Assembly: GCF_009377175.1 (NCBI RefSeq)
Contig: NZ_VJZD01000059.1
Span: 1 to 41,929, forward strand
Reading direction: 5' to 3'
Source: Streptomyces adustus
Lineage (GTDB): Bacteria > Actinomycetota > Actinomycetes > Streptomycetales > Streptomycetaceae
DNA: 41,929 nt
The notes beneath the pieces are model-generated. The model worked only from the letters and a program-made list of their open reading frames with translations. It had not been told where the DNA came from and made no database searches. Shown in pieces: positions 23,129 through 30,456 of this stretch; position 1 is the stretch's first letter, and each line of letters starts with the position of its first letter. The translations under genes and the position numbers were made by a program.

Positions 23129-23346
23129 TCAGTGGCAGGGGAAGCCGAGGAGGTGGCGGGCGTCGTGCACCCACTCGTGCACGCCTTCACCGGAGACCAC
23201 GGCGGTGGCACCCTGCTCGGCGCCGACGAAGTACAGCAGGACCAGCATCAGGACGCCGAAGAAGGCAGCCCAAGGGGCGATCGCCCCCAGCGGCAGCGGC
23301 GTGAGGATCTGGGTGGTGGGGGTGGGGCGGCAGTGGACTGCGCCAT
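23129..23346 (-). pseudogene. cbtB: Cobalt transporter subunit CbtB, frameshifted near its start
   Basis: Main frame: TQILTPLPLGAIAPWAAFFG, then VLMLVLLYFVGAEQGATAVV and the signature HEWVHDARHLLGFPCH, the single-helix CbtB protein with its C-terminal His motif. The natural start is ATG 23344-23346 (MAQSTAAP), preceded by GAGGAGG at 7 bases, but it is one frame off; one C missing from the CCCC at about 23323-23326 (GCCGCCCCACC) accounts for this. As sequenced, the frame has only poor upstream start codons. The gene sits directly below a cobalamin riboswitch and above cbtA. Confidence 0.8.
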
Positions 23347-23394
23347 GGCGAGACCTCCTCGGCAACTACGCGTCCCGCACCGTGTGGAGCACTC

Positions 23395-23499
23395 GACGAC
23401 GGCGTCGGGTCTGACTCACCACCCTCGCCTGGCGAGCGGAGTGGTACACAGTGGCGCGACCGTGCCGGGCTTTCACCGGACTTCCGTGGCGCCGTCGTC
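23395..23499 (-). promoter_or_regulatory. Cobalamin riboswitch controlling cbtBA
   Basis: Read on the minus strand: closing stem P1 is GACGACGGCG (23490-23499) paired with CGCCGTCGTC (23395-23404), 10 bp perfect. Between them are the conserved core elements in order: GGAAGTCCGGTGAAAGCCCG with its small hairpin, GCGCCACTGT (23448-23457, the B12 box partner loop) and GAGTCAGACCC (23407-23417). This is the class-II cobalamin aptamer layout. It ends 49 bases before the cbtB ATG. B12 binding should shut off expression of the cobalt importer. Confidence 0.88.
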
Positions 23500-23569
23500 C
23501 TTGTCGTCCCAGATGGTAGGGGGAGGCGGGACATCAGCCGACATGGCCTACAGCACCCTCGGACCGGCG

Positions 23570-24037
23570 CTAGCCGGGCATCGGCTCGTAGGAGCTGATC
23601 GTGTACAGGGCTTCGTCGTCGATCGCGTTCTTGTCCCAGTCCAGGGAAATCCGCACAGGGTGTCCGTCGGCGGCGTACTCCGCCTCTGCCGTGGCTGCGT
23701 TCTCGCTGTGGGCCTGCTGCAGTGTCTTCAACAGCTTCCCGATCGTCTGGATTTCGCCTGGCAGATCCCGTACCTGCCGCCGGCTGTCCTCATCGAGCCC
23801 GGTCACCTTCGCCACCTTGCCGTTGTACACGTCCACGCGGAAGGTCCCGGCGAGTACCTGGGTGCTTGATGTCAGCGTGTAGGAGTACGAGGCGGGCTCC
23901 GCCCAGGCGCTCTGCGGCTCGTCGGTTGCGGCGGATTCTACGGATGGCGAGGAGGTGCAGGCTGAGGTCGCGCATACCAGAGCAGCGAGCAGCCCGGCGG
24001 TGGACAGGCGACGGGCGCGGGAACGTCCGGCGGTCAT
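23570..24037 (-). CDS. Lipoprotein, DUF6174-like
   Basis: 155 residues from ATG 24035-24037, with GGGAG five bases upstream. The N-terminus is a lipoprotein signal peptide (RRLSTAGLLAALVCATSAC; Cys at residue about 27 is the lipidated one). The mature part begins Ser/Thr-rich and then has WAEPASYSYTLTSSTQVLAG and TFRVDVYNGKVAKVTGLDED, a beta-rich fold ending GHPVRISLDWDKNAIDDEAL. This strand pattern fits the DUF6174 family of extracytoplasmic proteins. It lies just upstream of the B12 riboswitch on the same strand but has its own start; function unknown. Confidence 0.75.
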   Translation of the reverse strand: MTAGRSRARRLSTAGLLAALVCATSACTSSPSVESAATDEPQSAWAEPASYSYTLTSSTQVLAGTFRVDVYNGKVAKVTGLDEDSRRQVRDLPGEIQTIGKLLKTLQQAHSENAATAEAEYAADGHPVRISLDWDKNAIDDEALYTISSYEPMPG

Positions 24038-24106
24038 GGTGACTCCCTTGGGGTCGGTCACCACTGTGACGCGGGGCGGCTGGGAAACGTTCAAGCAGGT
24101 GCGCGT

Positions 24107-24135
24107 CGGCGCCTTGGGGCGGCCCCAAGGCGCCG
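24107..24135 (-). terminator. Terminator after ycnI
   Basis: CGGCGCCTTGGGG (24107-24119) pairs perfectly with CCCCAAGGCGCCG (24123-24135); 3-base loop. It lies 11 bases past the YcnI stop on the minus strand, before the DUF6174 gene. Confidence 0.75.
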
Positions 24136-24146
24136 AGGGCGGACTT

Positions 24147-24908
24147 TCAGCTCTCGCTGGCCGAGCCGGCACGGCGCTTAACCAGCCACCAGGCCCCGCC
24201 GCCGAGCACCAGCACGACGACCACGATCACGGCTGCCACGGCGCCAGAGGGCATGCCGTCGTCCTCGTCGGCCGCCGTGTCACTGGCAGCCGACGAGGCG
24301 TCCGATCCGGTCGCGCCGGCGGCAGGGGTGGGGGAGGCCGTACTGGGTGTCGCGCTCTCCGCCGCCGCCGTCGCCGTCGGGCTCGGACTGAGCGGCTTGG
24401 CGCCCGGGGCCGCGGCCTTCAGCTCCAGGACCGGGGCAGGCTGCTCGGGCTCCTTGCCGCCGGTGGGCAGTTCGATCCAGCGGGAGACCTCTCCGTCGCT
24501 GTAGGTCTCGACGGTCTTGAAGGCGAGCTCCTTTGCGTCCGGCAGCTGCCGGACCTTGATCTTGTGCTCGGCGTCGACGCCGGCCTTCAGCGCCGGGCCG
24601 GCGACGGTGTAGCCGTCCTTGGTGGCTGTCAGCTTCCAGCCTTTGGGACCCTCGCCGAGGGTGACGTCGGCGGGGGCGATGCCGTCCGGCAGGACGATGC
24701 GCAGCTCGGTGAAGCCGGCGGAGGCGGACTCGGCCTCGGAGACGAAGCTGAGGGTGACGTTCTCGGCCAGCGCCTGGGGCTTGTCGGCCTCGACTTCCGC
24801 GTGTGCGGCGGCCGGTCCGGCCAGGGCGAGCGTGGCCGTCAGGGCGATGGCACCAGCGAGAGCGAAACGACGGCCGGCGCGTGCCAGCGGACGGGTGGAC
24901 AGGGACAC
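24147..24908 (-). CDS. ycnI: YcnI (DUF1775) copper-binding membrane-anchored protein
   Basis: 253 residues from GTG 24908, with AGGAG seven bases upstream. Signal peptide to about residue 34 (LALAGPAAA), so the mature protein starts with His35 (HAEVEADKPQ). In YcnI of Bacillus subtilis the mature N-terminal His is a copper ligand, and here it is placed the same way. The DUF1775 beta-sandwich runs to about residue 165 (NVTLSFVSEAESASAGFTEL, EVSRWIELPTGGKEPEQ). A low-complexity Ala/Ser/Thr linker and one C-terminal helix (AAVIVVVVLVLGGGAWWLVK) anchor it on the outside of the membrane. The usual partner ycnJ survives only as a fragment at 21.9 kb. Confidence 0.9.
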   Translation of the reverse strand: MSLSTRPLARAGRRFALAGAIALTATLALAGPAAAHAEVEADKPQALAENVTLSFVSEAESASAGFTELRIVLPDGIAPADVTLGEGPKGWKLTATKDGYTVAGPALKAGVDAEHKIKVRQLPDAKELAFKTVETYSDGEVSRWIELPTGGKEPEQPAPVLELKAAAPGAKPLSPSPTATAAAESATPSTASPTPAAGATGSDASSAASDTAADEDDGMPSGAVAAVIVVVVLVLGGGAWWLVKRRAGSASES

Positions 24909-25633
24909 AGGGGAACTCCTTGCTCGTACGGGAGAATCCGGCCCCGCAGAAGCCGGGACCGGTGAAGGACCGGAGAGTTCTCCGGTCGCGGTGGTCCCCT
25001 GCGCACCACCGCGTGCTCCAGCACTTCCTCCCGTGCCTGCGCCGCCACCGCGAAGCACGCACCCGTCCGCCGACCCGGCAGCCGGAGCATCACCGCATCC
25101 GGATGGGCGGTCGCTCGAGGCAGCACCTGCACCAAGGCGGCCACGGCCGCCCTGGCCATCGTGCGCAGTGCGCCGAGCGCAGCGGCCATTCGCACGTCCG
25201 CCCGATGCAGCAGCCAGGCCACCGCCAGCGCGGCGGCCGTGTGCACTGCCGTCATCGCCGTTCCGGCGTGATGCCAGGAGTGGCCGTCCCCAGTGGCAGC
25301 GGCCATGTGCCCGGCGTGCGCCGCGTGCCGCGGCCCTGCCATCGAGGTGTCGCCGTCCGTGTAGGACAGCGCGAGATGCAGCACCCCCTGCATTGCCAGA
25401 GTGAACCCTATGGTCGCGACCGGCGCGTACCGGTGCCGCGCGAGCGGCCAGACCGCTGAGAACTGCACCACGATCAACACGGCCACCAGCCGCCACGGCA
25501 CCGTGCCCTCGGCGACCGCGTGGTGCCCGAAGGTCGCGAGCACGGTGCCGAGGACGGCGAACAGACCGGCCCTCGCGCACGCTCCCGCGTGGCTGGCCCG
25601 GCCTGCTCCGGCACGTACGTCGCGGCCGGTCAT
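24839..25633 (-). CDS. His-rich polytopic membrane protein associated with YcnI
   Basis: 264 residues from ATG 25631-25633. Hydrophobic helices near 20-36, 50-68, 74-95 and 128-148 (AVHTAAALAVAWLLHRADVR), with a His/Met-rich loop between (MAGPRHAAHAGHMAAATGDG, HSWHHAG) likely to bind metal. The C-terminal region has VLEHAVVRRGPPRPENSP, shared in pattern with the membrane protein at 26719. The stop falls 70 bases inside ycnI; family members seem to end soon after 'RRGPP', so the last 35 or so residues may result from a lost stop or frameshift. Cell membrane; unknown role in metal handling. Confidence 0.7.
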   Translation of the reverse strand: MTGRDVRAGAGRASHAGACARAGLFAVLGTVLATFGHHAVAEGTVPWRLVAVLIVVQFSAVWPLARHRYAPVATIGFTLAMQGVLHLALSYTDGDTSMAGPRHAAHAGHMAAATGDGHSWHHAGTAMTAVHTAAALAVAWLLHRADVRMAAALGALRTMARAAVAALVQVLPRATAHPDAVMLRLPGRRTGACFAVAAQAREEVLEHAVVRRGPPRPENSPVLHRSRLLRGRILPYEQGVPLCPCPPVRWHAPAVVSLSLVPSP

Positions 25634-25716
25634 GTGATCAGGTGGCACGGCCGACCATCATCCCCTACCGGCCGGACGTCGTGCGCACAGCCGTCGACGA
25701 CGCCCGGTTCGCGCTT

Positions 25717-26172
25717 TCACGGCCGGGCACCGAGCGCCTCGGCCAGCAGCTCGGGTGCGCGGGTGGCGAGGTAGGGATAGGGGGTGGGGTCGTCGGGATC
25801 GAGGACCTCGACGCGCACAGCACCAGGGATGAAGCTGCGCATCACCATGAAGGCCCGCAGATCGGCCTTGTGCGTCCGCCAGGCTCGAGCCTCGTCCCCG
25901 TGCAGGGCCTCCGGCTGCCCGAGGGCCGTCAGCGGGATGTGGGCGTCGGCCACGAACAGCGTGTCGGCGGTGACCCGGATCCGTGTCGACCCCTGGGCGC
26001 TGACGTACATCCCCGCCAGGCAGGTTCCGATGGTCAGGGCGATGAGCGCGGCGATGGCTCCGTAGGGAAGAAAGATCAGCGCCATGGAGAGACCGAAGAG
26101 CGCGGCGATGACCCACCAGGCTTTCGGGGCGGTCAGACGTTCGTCGTAGACGAGCCGGCTGGTGGAGGTCAC
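25717..26172 (-). CDS. DUF3093 membrane protein
   Basis: 151 residues. Starts MTSTSRLVYDERLTAPKAWW, typical of DUF3093 ('y.ErL..P..ww'). Two helices follow (VIAALFGLSMALIFLPYG, AAIAALIALTIGTCLAGMYV-like), then a soluble beta-rich PH-like domain (TRIRVTADTLFVADAHIPLT, and AFMVMRSFIPGAVRVEVLDP). Actinobacteria-specific family of unknown function. Its position between two metal-associated membrane genes may be incidental. Confidence 0.85.
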   Translation of the reverse strand: MTSTSRLVYDERLTAPKAWWVIAALFGLSMALIFLPYGAIAALIALTIGTCLAGMYVSAQGSTRIRVTADTLFVADAHIPLTALGQPEALHGDEARAWRTHKADLRAFMVMRSFIPGAVRVEVLDPDDPTPYPYLATRAPELLAEALGARP

Positions 26173-26718
26173 GGGCGTTCACCTTGTCGTATACGTCGGC
26201 TCGGGTGGGGCTGTTCACAGGGGCAGGAAGGCACACAGGCACGCGGGTCGTACCGGAAGGTTCTTCCGGGTCTGGATCCCATGGAACCAGGCGTGCAGGC
26301 GCAGTGACCGGTCCGCCAGCCGCGGTGTGACGCACGGTTGGGCGCTGAGGGCGCTGAGGGCGCTGAGGGCGTCGAGCTGGGGGAGCACATGCCAGTGCCC
26401 GGCTGCGGTGAGGTCTCCGGACAGCGGGACACGGTCTTTGTCCCGTTCCTCGGCTCTGGACGCGGCCAGGTTGTCGTTCACCACTGCGGCGACGACGTCG
26501 CAGTACGAATGGCTGCCAGAAGATGACGTCCGAGCGGAACGGCGGCGGCCAGGACCGTCGGTACGGCGGTGGGTATGACGAGGCTGCGTGCCGTCATGCG
26601 GGCGGCACGCCGATGAAAGGCGTTCATGCTGCGGGACTCTCTGTGTCCCCCGGCGACGTGCTGCGCCGGGATGAAAGGCGAACCGGCCTGCTGGGCGGTC
26701 ATCCTCGCGCACGGCCCG
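26173..26718. other. Intergenic stretch with decayed minus-strand frame and a 9-bp tandem repeat
   Basis: No confident gene. On the minus strand two frames overlap: one with MNAFHRRAARMTARSLVIPT and a hydrophobic run (AVPTVLAAAVPLG), another with YCDVVAAVVNDNLAASRAEE. They may be pieces of one decayed protein. A tandem repeat GGCGCTGAG occurs three times at 26341-26367 with a degenerate fourth copy (GGCGTCGAG), reading Leu-Ser-Ala repeats on the minus strand. Confidence 0.25.
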
Positions 26719-27393
26719 TCAGGGCAGGCAGGGACCGCCGATCACCATCGGCCGGAGACGGGGAAGGAGACCGTTCCCGGCACGCGGGGGTGCCCTTCCC
26801 GCGTTCAGCCGCACCAGCAGGGCAGGCCTCAGCGGCGCGCTGCTCTCTGGCATCGCCGTCTGAGGACCGACACCGCCGAAACCACCTCCGAGCAGCGGCC
26901 AGATGAACAACAGCAGACGCCGTACGACTGCCATCAGCGACGTGCTCTGCCACAACAGCCGATCGGCCAGCCCCAGCAACCGGGCCACCAGCAGCAGCAT
27001 GACCAGATGCCCGGCCAGCAGCACGCTTGTCGGTGGCCCGGTGACCGCGTCATGCTCGACCAGCCGGGACAAACCGCCGACAGAGCCGTCCTGCTCCGCC
27101 ACCGCGACACAGGCGCCAGGCAGCGAGTACGCGGCGTGGTAAGCCAGCTGCGCGATCGCCAACACAGCCAGCACCTGCACGTCCGTCAACCGCCGCCGGG
27201 TCAGCACGGCCGCGCCGGGCACCGCCACCGTGGCCGTGCCGGCCACGACGAACCACCGGGGCGCATGGCACTGCGCCAGCACATGCCCCGCCAGCGGCAG
27301 CAGTACGCACAGCACCGCCAGCACGCTCGCCCGAAGCCCCCGCAGCACGCCGGATCCCGGCGAGACGACTCCTCGCGGGCGGTAGCGACGCAT
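26719..27393 (-). CDS. Polytopic membrane protein, paralogue of the YcnI-linked one
   Basis: 224 residues. About five hydrophobic helices: residues 20-42 (LRASVLAVLCVLLPLAGHVL), 46-64 (FVVAGTATVAVPGAAVL), 75-92 (LAVLAIAQLAYHAAYSLPG), 123-145 (LAGHLVMLLLVARLLGLADR) and 155-175. Layout and the C-terminal LLVRLNAGRAPPRAGNG resemble the gene at 24839-25633 (VLEHAVVRRGPPRPEN), so they look like paralogues flanking DUF3093. No catalytic motif; His in helices 1, 3 and 4 could handle metal. Function unknown. Confidence 0.7.
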   Translation of the reverse strand: MRRYRPRGVVSPGSGVLRGLRASVLAVLCVLLPLAGHVLAQCHAPRWFVVAGTATVAVPGAAVLTRRRLTDVQVLAVLAIAQLAYHAAYSLPGACVAVAEQDGSVGGLSRLVEHDAVTGPPTSVLLAGHLVMLLLVARLLGLADRLLWQSTSLMAVVRRLLLFIWPLLGGGFGGVGPQTAMPESSAPLRPALLVRLNAGRAPPRAGNGLLPRLRPMVIGGPCLP

Positions 27394-27690
27394 CAGGGTT
27401 CGGGCCTTCGAAAGCCCGCCCGGAACTGGACGGGAGAACGGACAGGGACTGGGCGGGTGCCATTCCCCGCGTGCTCCGGCAGCGTACCGACCATCCTGCC
27501 CATTGGCTCACGACCGGGGGTGGCACTCGCGACGACTGCTCTCCGCCCGTCGTCAACTTTGGCACGTTTCCGCAGTTCAACGGCCCGTTATCCGACATGA
27601 CAACGGTCACCGATGCAGCCTTTGGTGATTCGCGCATGCGTGCGCTTCACTGCGGGCAAGGCAATCATCGCGAAGGGGGAGAGCGTCGGC
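27394..27690. other. Upstream region of the CDF exporter with a possible operator
   Basis: No gene. An imperfect palindrome TTCGCGCA-tgcg-TGCGCTTC sits at about 27629-27648 (GCGCA/TGCGC core), 43 bases before the CDF start, and might be the site of a metal sensor. No clear promoter boxes were seen. Confidence 0.3.
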
Positions 27691-28749
27691 ATGGGCGATC
27701 ACAGTCACGAGCACGAGGCTGGTCCGGGACACGCCCACGGCTCGGGACACGACCACGGCGCGGGCGGACACGCCGGCCACTCCCACGGCGTCTCGGCGGA
27801 CGCCGACCGCCGCTGGCTGGCCATCGCACTCACCCTCATCACCGCGTTCATGGCGGTCGAGGTCGTCATCGGCGTCATCGCCAGTTCACTGGCCCTGATC
27901 TCGGACGCAGCACACATGCTCACCGACGCCGCCTCGATCGTGCTCGCGCTCATCGCGATGCGCCTTGCCGCACGCCCGGCCCGTGGCGGCTTCACCTACG
28001 GCCTCAAGCGCGCCGAGATCCTCTCCGCCCAGGCCAACGGCCTCACCCTGCTGCTTCTGGGCGCGTGGCTTGCCTACGAGGGCATCCGCAGGCTGTTCAA
28101 TCCGCCCGGGGTCGAGGGCGGCCTGATGCTGGCCACCGCACTGGTCGGCATCGTCGTGAACGTGGTCGCCGCCTGGTGCATCTCCAAGGCCAACCGCACC
28201 TCGCTCAACGTCGAGGGCGCCTACCAGCACATTCTCAACGACCTGTTCGCCTTCATCGGCACCGCGATCGCCGCCCTGATCGTCGTCACGACGGGCTTCG
28301 CCCGCGCGGACGCGATCGCCACACTCGTAGTGGTGGCCCTGATGTTCAAGGCCGGATACGGGCTGCTGCGCGAGTCCGGCCGCATCTTCCTGGAAGCGGC
28401 CCCCGCACATGTGGACCCCGACGCCCTCGGCGACAAACTCGTCGCCGAACCAGCCGTGATAGAGGTCCACGACCTGCACATCTGGCAGATCACCTCCGGC
28501 CAGGCCGCCTTGTCCGCGCACATCTTGGTCGAGCCGGGCGGCGACTGCCACGCCGTCCGCCGCGACCTGGAAGAACTCCTGCGCCACGACTACGGGATCA
28601 CCCACACCACCCTCCAGGTCGACCACGCCCCTGTCCCGGTGCGGCAGGTGGCCCTGCCTGGTGACCGCGCACTGCTGCCCACCGAGGACGCCGGGCACTG
28701 CGAGGAGCCGCACGGGCCGGTCCACCGCGAGGAGCCGCACGAACACTGA
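27691..28749 (+). CDS. Cation diffusion facilitator (CzcD-like) metal exporter
   Basis: 352 residues from ATG 27691, preceded by AAGGGGGAGAG. His-rich cytoplasmic N-terminus (HSHEHEAGPGHAHGSGHDHG), then six helices. Metal-site motifs: TM2 SLALISDAAHMLTDA (HxxxD) and TM5 AYQHILNDLFAF (HxxxD), the Zn/Cd/Co-type CDF site. The C-terminal cytoplasmic ferredoxin-like domain is VHDLHIWQITSGQAALSAHI, ending in a second His/Glu-rich tail (HREEPHEH). Exports Zn2+, Cd2+ or Co2+ in exchange for protons. Alone on its strand in a metal cluster; the MerR regulator at 29-30 kb is a candidate controller but is not adjacent. Confidence 0.93.
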   Translation: MGDHSHEHEAGPGHAHGSGHDHGAGGHAGHSHGVSADADRRWLAIALTLITAFMAVEVVIGVIASSLALISDAAHMLTDAASIVLALIAMRLAARPARGGFTYGLKRAEILSAQANGLTLLLLGAWLAYEGIRRLFNPPGVEGGLMLATALVGIVVNVVAAWCISKANRTSLNVEGAYQHILNDLFAFIGTAIAALIVVTTGFARADAIATLVVVALMFKAGYGLLRESGRIFLEAAPAHVDPDALGDKLVAEPAVIEVHDLHIWQITSGQAALSAHILVEPGGDCHAVRRDLEELLRHDYGITHTTLQVDHAPVPVRQVALPGDRALLPTEDAGHCEEPHGPVHREEPHEH

Positions 28750-28760
28750 GCCACGAATAT

Positions 28761-28790
28761 CCATGGTCTCCTGAATTCAGGAGTTCATGG
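28761..28790. terminator. Long palindrome after the CDF exporter gene
   Basis: CCATGGTCTCCTGAA with TTCAGGAGTTCATGG: a 30-bp imperfect palindrome (13 of 15 pairs) with a perfect 16-bp centre CTCCTGAATTCAGGAG, starting 12 bases after the CDF stop. Could be a terminator or, since it has no loop, a regulator binding site. The remaining 160 bases to 28952 hold no gene. Confidence 0.5.
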
Positions 28791-28952
28791 ACTGTCGTTG
28801 CTGTGCCGACCATCGCCTCCGACATCCGTCCCTACGGTCCCTGCGACACCCTGACGGCTCCCTCGTGCTCGTACCGGCCGCCCGCGGCAGCCGCTCACTC
28901 ATCCATCCTCACAGGTCACACCACCAGCCCGGACATCGAAAACGGAGGTACC

Positions 28953-29258
28953 TCAGGACGACGGGGCACGGTCCTTCGGCACGGCTCCGATGGTGGGCAT
29001 GCCCAGATCGGCGCGGGCCGGGCCGGGGCGGCAGGCCGCGGCCCGGCGTCGGCGGACGACGAGGAACCCCGCCGCCGCGGCGGCGGCCAGCACCGCGAGG
29101 ACGGGGATCCACAGAGCCCCGATCGCGGAGGTGACACCGATACCGCCGAGCACGGCCAGCAGCGGGCCCGCACAGCACACGAGGCAGGCGGCGACGGCGG
29201 CCAAGCCGGCACCGAGCGTGCCCCAGGGCCGGGACGGACGCGACGGGGAGCTGCTCAT
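28953..29258 (-). CDS. Small Cys-pair membrane protein (MerC/MerT-like)
   Basis: 101 residues, start overlapping the MerR stop as ATGA. Helix 1 contains LAAVAACLVCCAGPLLAVLG with Cys25, Cys28 and Cys29, the paired-Cys arrangement of mercury-type uptake proteins (MerT/MerC). Helix 2 is ALWIPVLAVLAAAAAAGFLV; the tail has Cys77 (AACRPGPAR). Two helices only, so smaller than MerT (three) or MerC (four). Translationally coupled to a Cys-rich MerR, so probably moves or senses the same soft metal. No merA is present in the window. Confidence 0.75.
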   Translation of the reverse strand: MSSSPSRPSRPWGTLGAGLAAVAACLVCCAGPLLAVLGGIGVTSAIGALWIPVLAVLAAAAAAGFLVVRRRRAAACRPGPARADLGMPTIGAVPKDRAPSS

Positions 29259-30034
29259 GCGGGGACTCCGAACAGGTCGGCCAGCATCCCGGCGGCACTC
29301 TGGGGCGCGCGCACGCTCAGCTGGAGGGAAGCGGGGGTCAGGTGCAGGGTGAAGTCGAAGAACGCGCAGCAGCCCTGCTCCGCCGTGGCGAGCGCCGCAA
29401 GCTGCCCGGCAAGCTCGGCGTCCGGCGGGAACGACAACCGCAGCCCGCCGTCGATCTCCTCGCGCCGCCCGGCTCTGGCGACGAGTGTGCGCCACTGCTC
29501 GGTGCGCTCGCCGAGCTCGGCGCCGCCGAGCGTGCAGGCGACCGGGGCGTCCCGCCATGGCTCTGTGCCCGAACCGGAGGCAGGGCGGGTCGGCGAGAGC
29601 GTCACCGGCACCGGTCCGCCTGCCGCTGTGCTGGCCGTGGTGCAGCCGCAGTCCGGCCCGCATGCGCCCGCCGGCGCCGGGCCCGAAAGCTCTGCATGGA
29701 CCCCGGCCAGGTGCGCGGTGAAAGCACGCAGCTCGGCGATCCGGCCGTCGGTGTCCTGGATCCGGTCGGCGACCAGCGTCAGCATCCTGGCCCGTACCGA
29801 GGCACACACCCCTTCCTCGCGGACGTCCAGCAGTTCGCGGATCTCCTCCAACGCCAGGCCCAGGAGCTTGGCCGAGGAGATGAAGGCAAGACGCTCCACG
29901 GCGTCCTCGCCGTACACGCGGTATCCGGTCGGCGTGCGGTCGGCCGCCAGCAGCTCGGCGTCCTCGTAGAAGCGCAACGTCGTGGCTGGAACGCCGGAGC
30001 GTTCGGCCAGCTGGGAGATGCGGTAAGTCCTCAC
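29255..30034 (-). CDS. MerR-family metal-responsive regulator with extra C-terminal domain
   Basis: 259 residues. N-terminal MerR winged helix (RISQLAERSGVPATTLRFYE, RTPTGYRVYG) and long dimerisation helix to about residue 115. Metal-type cysteines: Cys77 (VREEGVC, the position of the conserved MerR/ZntR Cys), then Cys125, Cys129 and Cys131 in GACGPDCGC. A further domain of about 100 residues follows with CTLGGAELGERTEQWRTLVA and AEQGCCAFFDFTLHLTP, adding Cys167 and a Cys222-Cys223 pair. Coupled by ATGA to the Cys-pair membrane protein. Binds the dyad at 30049-30070 in its own promoter. Confidence 0.88.
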   Translation of the reverse strand: MRTYRISQLAERSGVPATTLRFYEDAELLAADRTPTGYRVYGEDAVERLAFISSAKLLGLALEEIRELLDVREEGVCASVRARMLTLVADRIQDTDGRIAELRAFTAHLAGVHAELSGPAPAGACGPDCGCTTASTAAGGPVPVTLSPTRPASGSGTEPWRDAPVACTLGGAELGERTEQWRTLVARAGRREEIDGGLRLSFPPDAELAGQLAALATAEQGCCAFFDFTLHLTPASLQLSVRAPQSAAGMLADLFGVPA

Positions 30035-30048
30035 GCCACCGACGGTAA

Positions 30049-30074
30049 ACCTTCAACCCGACTCGAAGGTCAAG
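30049..30074 (-). promoter_or_regulatory. MerR-type promoter/operator
   Basis: On the minus strand TTGACC (-35, 30069-30074) is followed by a dyad ACCTTC-n10-GAAGGT (30049-30070) and a TTTACC-like -10 at 18-19 bp spacing. The over-long spacer containing a dyad is the hallmark of MerR-activated promoters. It sits 15 bases before the MerR start. Confidence 0.7.
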
Positions 30075-30089
30075 CCTGATCGTCGCCGG

Positions 30090-30413
30090 ACCGCCCGAAC
30101 CTACTCGGGGACGGCCAGCCGGCTCGCGGCCTCGTGCGCGTTCGCCCACCTGGGCCTCCAGGATTCCGAGAACCCACGCGCTTCAGCCTGGGACGTCCTG
30201 GCCCACCCTGAGCACGGCTACGTACGAGGACGTCCGTACGACGACCGCAGGGCCCTGCTTGTCGACCTGCTTGAGGAGTGCGACGTTCAGTCGCCGCTCC
30301 GGTTGGTCCCGATGACCGACGACCCCGCGCTGGTAGCAACCTGGTACCAACAACTCCCGCAACAGGGTTGTTTACGCACAACTGCCGTGTCTCGTAAGGA
30401 GCGTGGGGGCTAG
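30090..30413 (+). pseudogene. ATP-dependent DNA ligase fragment
   Basis: A plus frame without start reads SAWDVLAHPEHGYVRGRPYD, then DRRALLVDLLEECDVQSPLR and LVPMTDDPALVATWYQQLPQ, ending TAG 30411-30413. The order 'fD.L....g...rPy..RR.lL..L......l...p..td.......w........G' matches the nucleotidyltransferase core of actinobacterial ATP-dependent DNA ligases (LigC/LigD type) after the catalytic lysine. The KxDG motif before it and the 'EG.v.K' motif after it are both missing; after QQG the sequence becomes unrelated. An internal scrap only. Confidence 0.5.
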
Positions 30414-30456
30414 TAGGACTCCGTTACTGAGGTTGAACTCGTGATGTCGTGCCGGG

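Noticed and set aside
24968..24987. Hairpin GACCGGAGA/TCTCCGGTC in the ycnI leader region as a riboswitch or attenuator
   Set aside because: Loop of only 2 bases, no leader peptide and no conserved aptamer elements; retained only as an inverted repeat.
26341..26376. Possible CRISPR or VNTR-like array from the GGCGCTGAG repeat
   Set aside because: Only three exact 9-bp units in direct contact with no spacers; a simple short tandem repeat.
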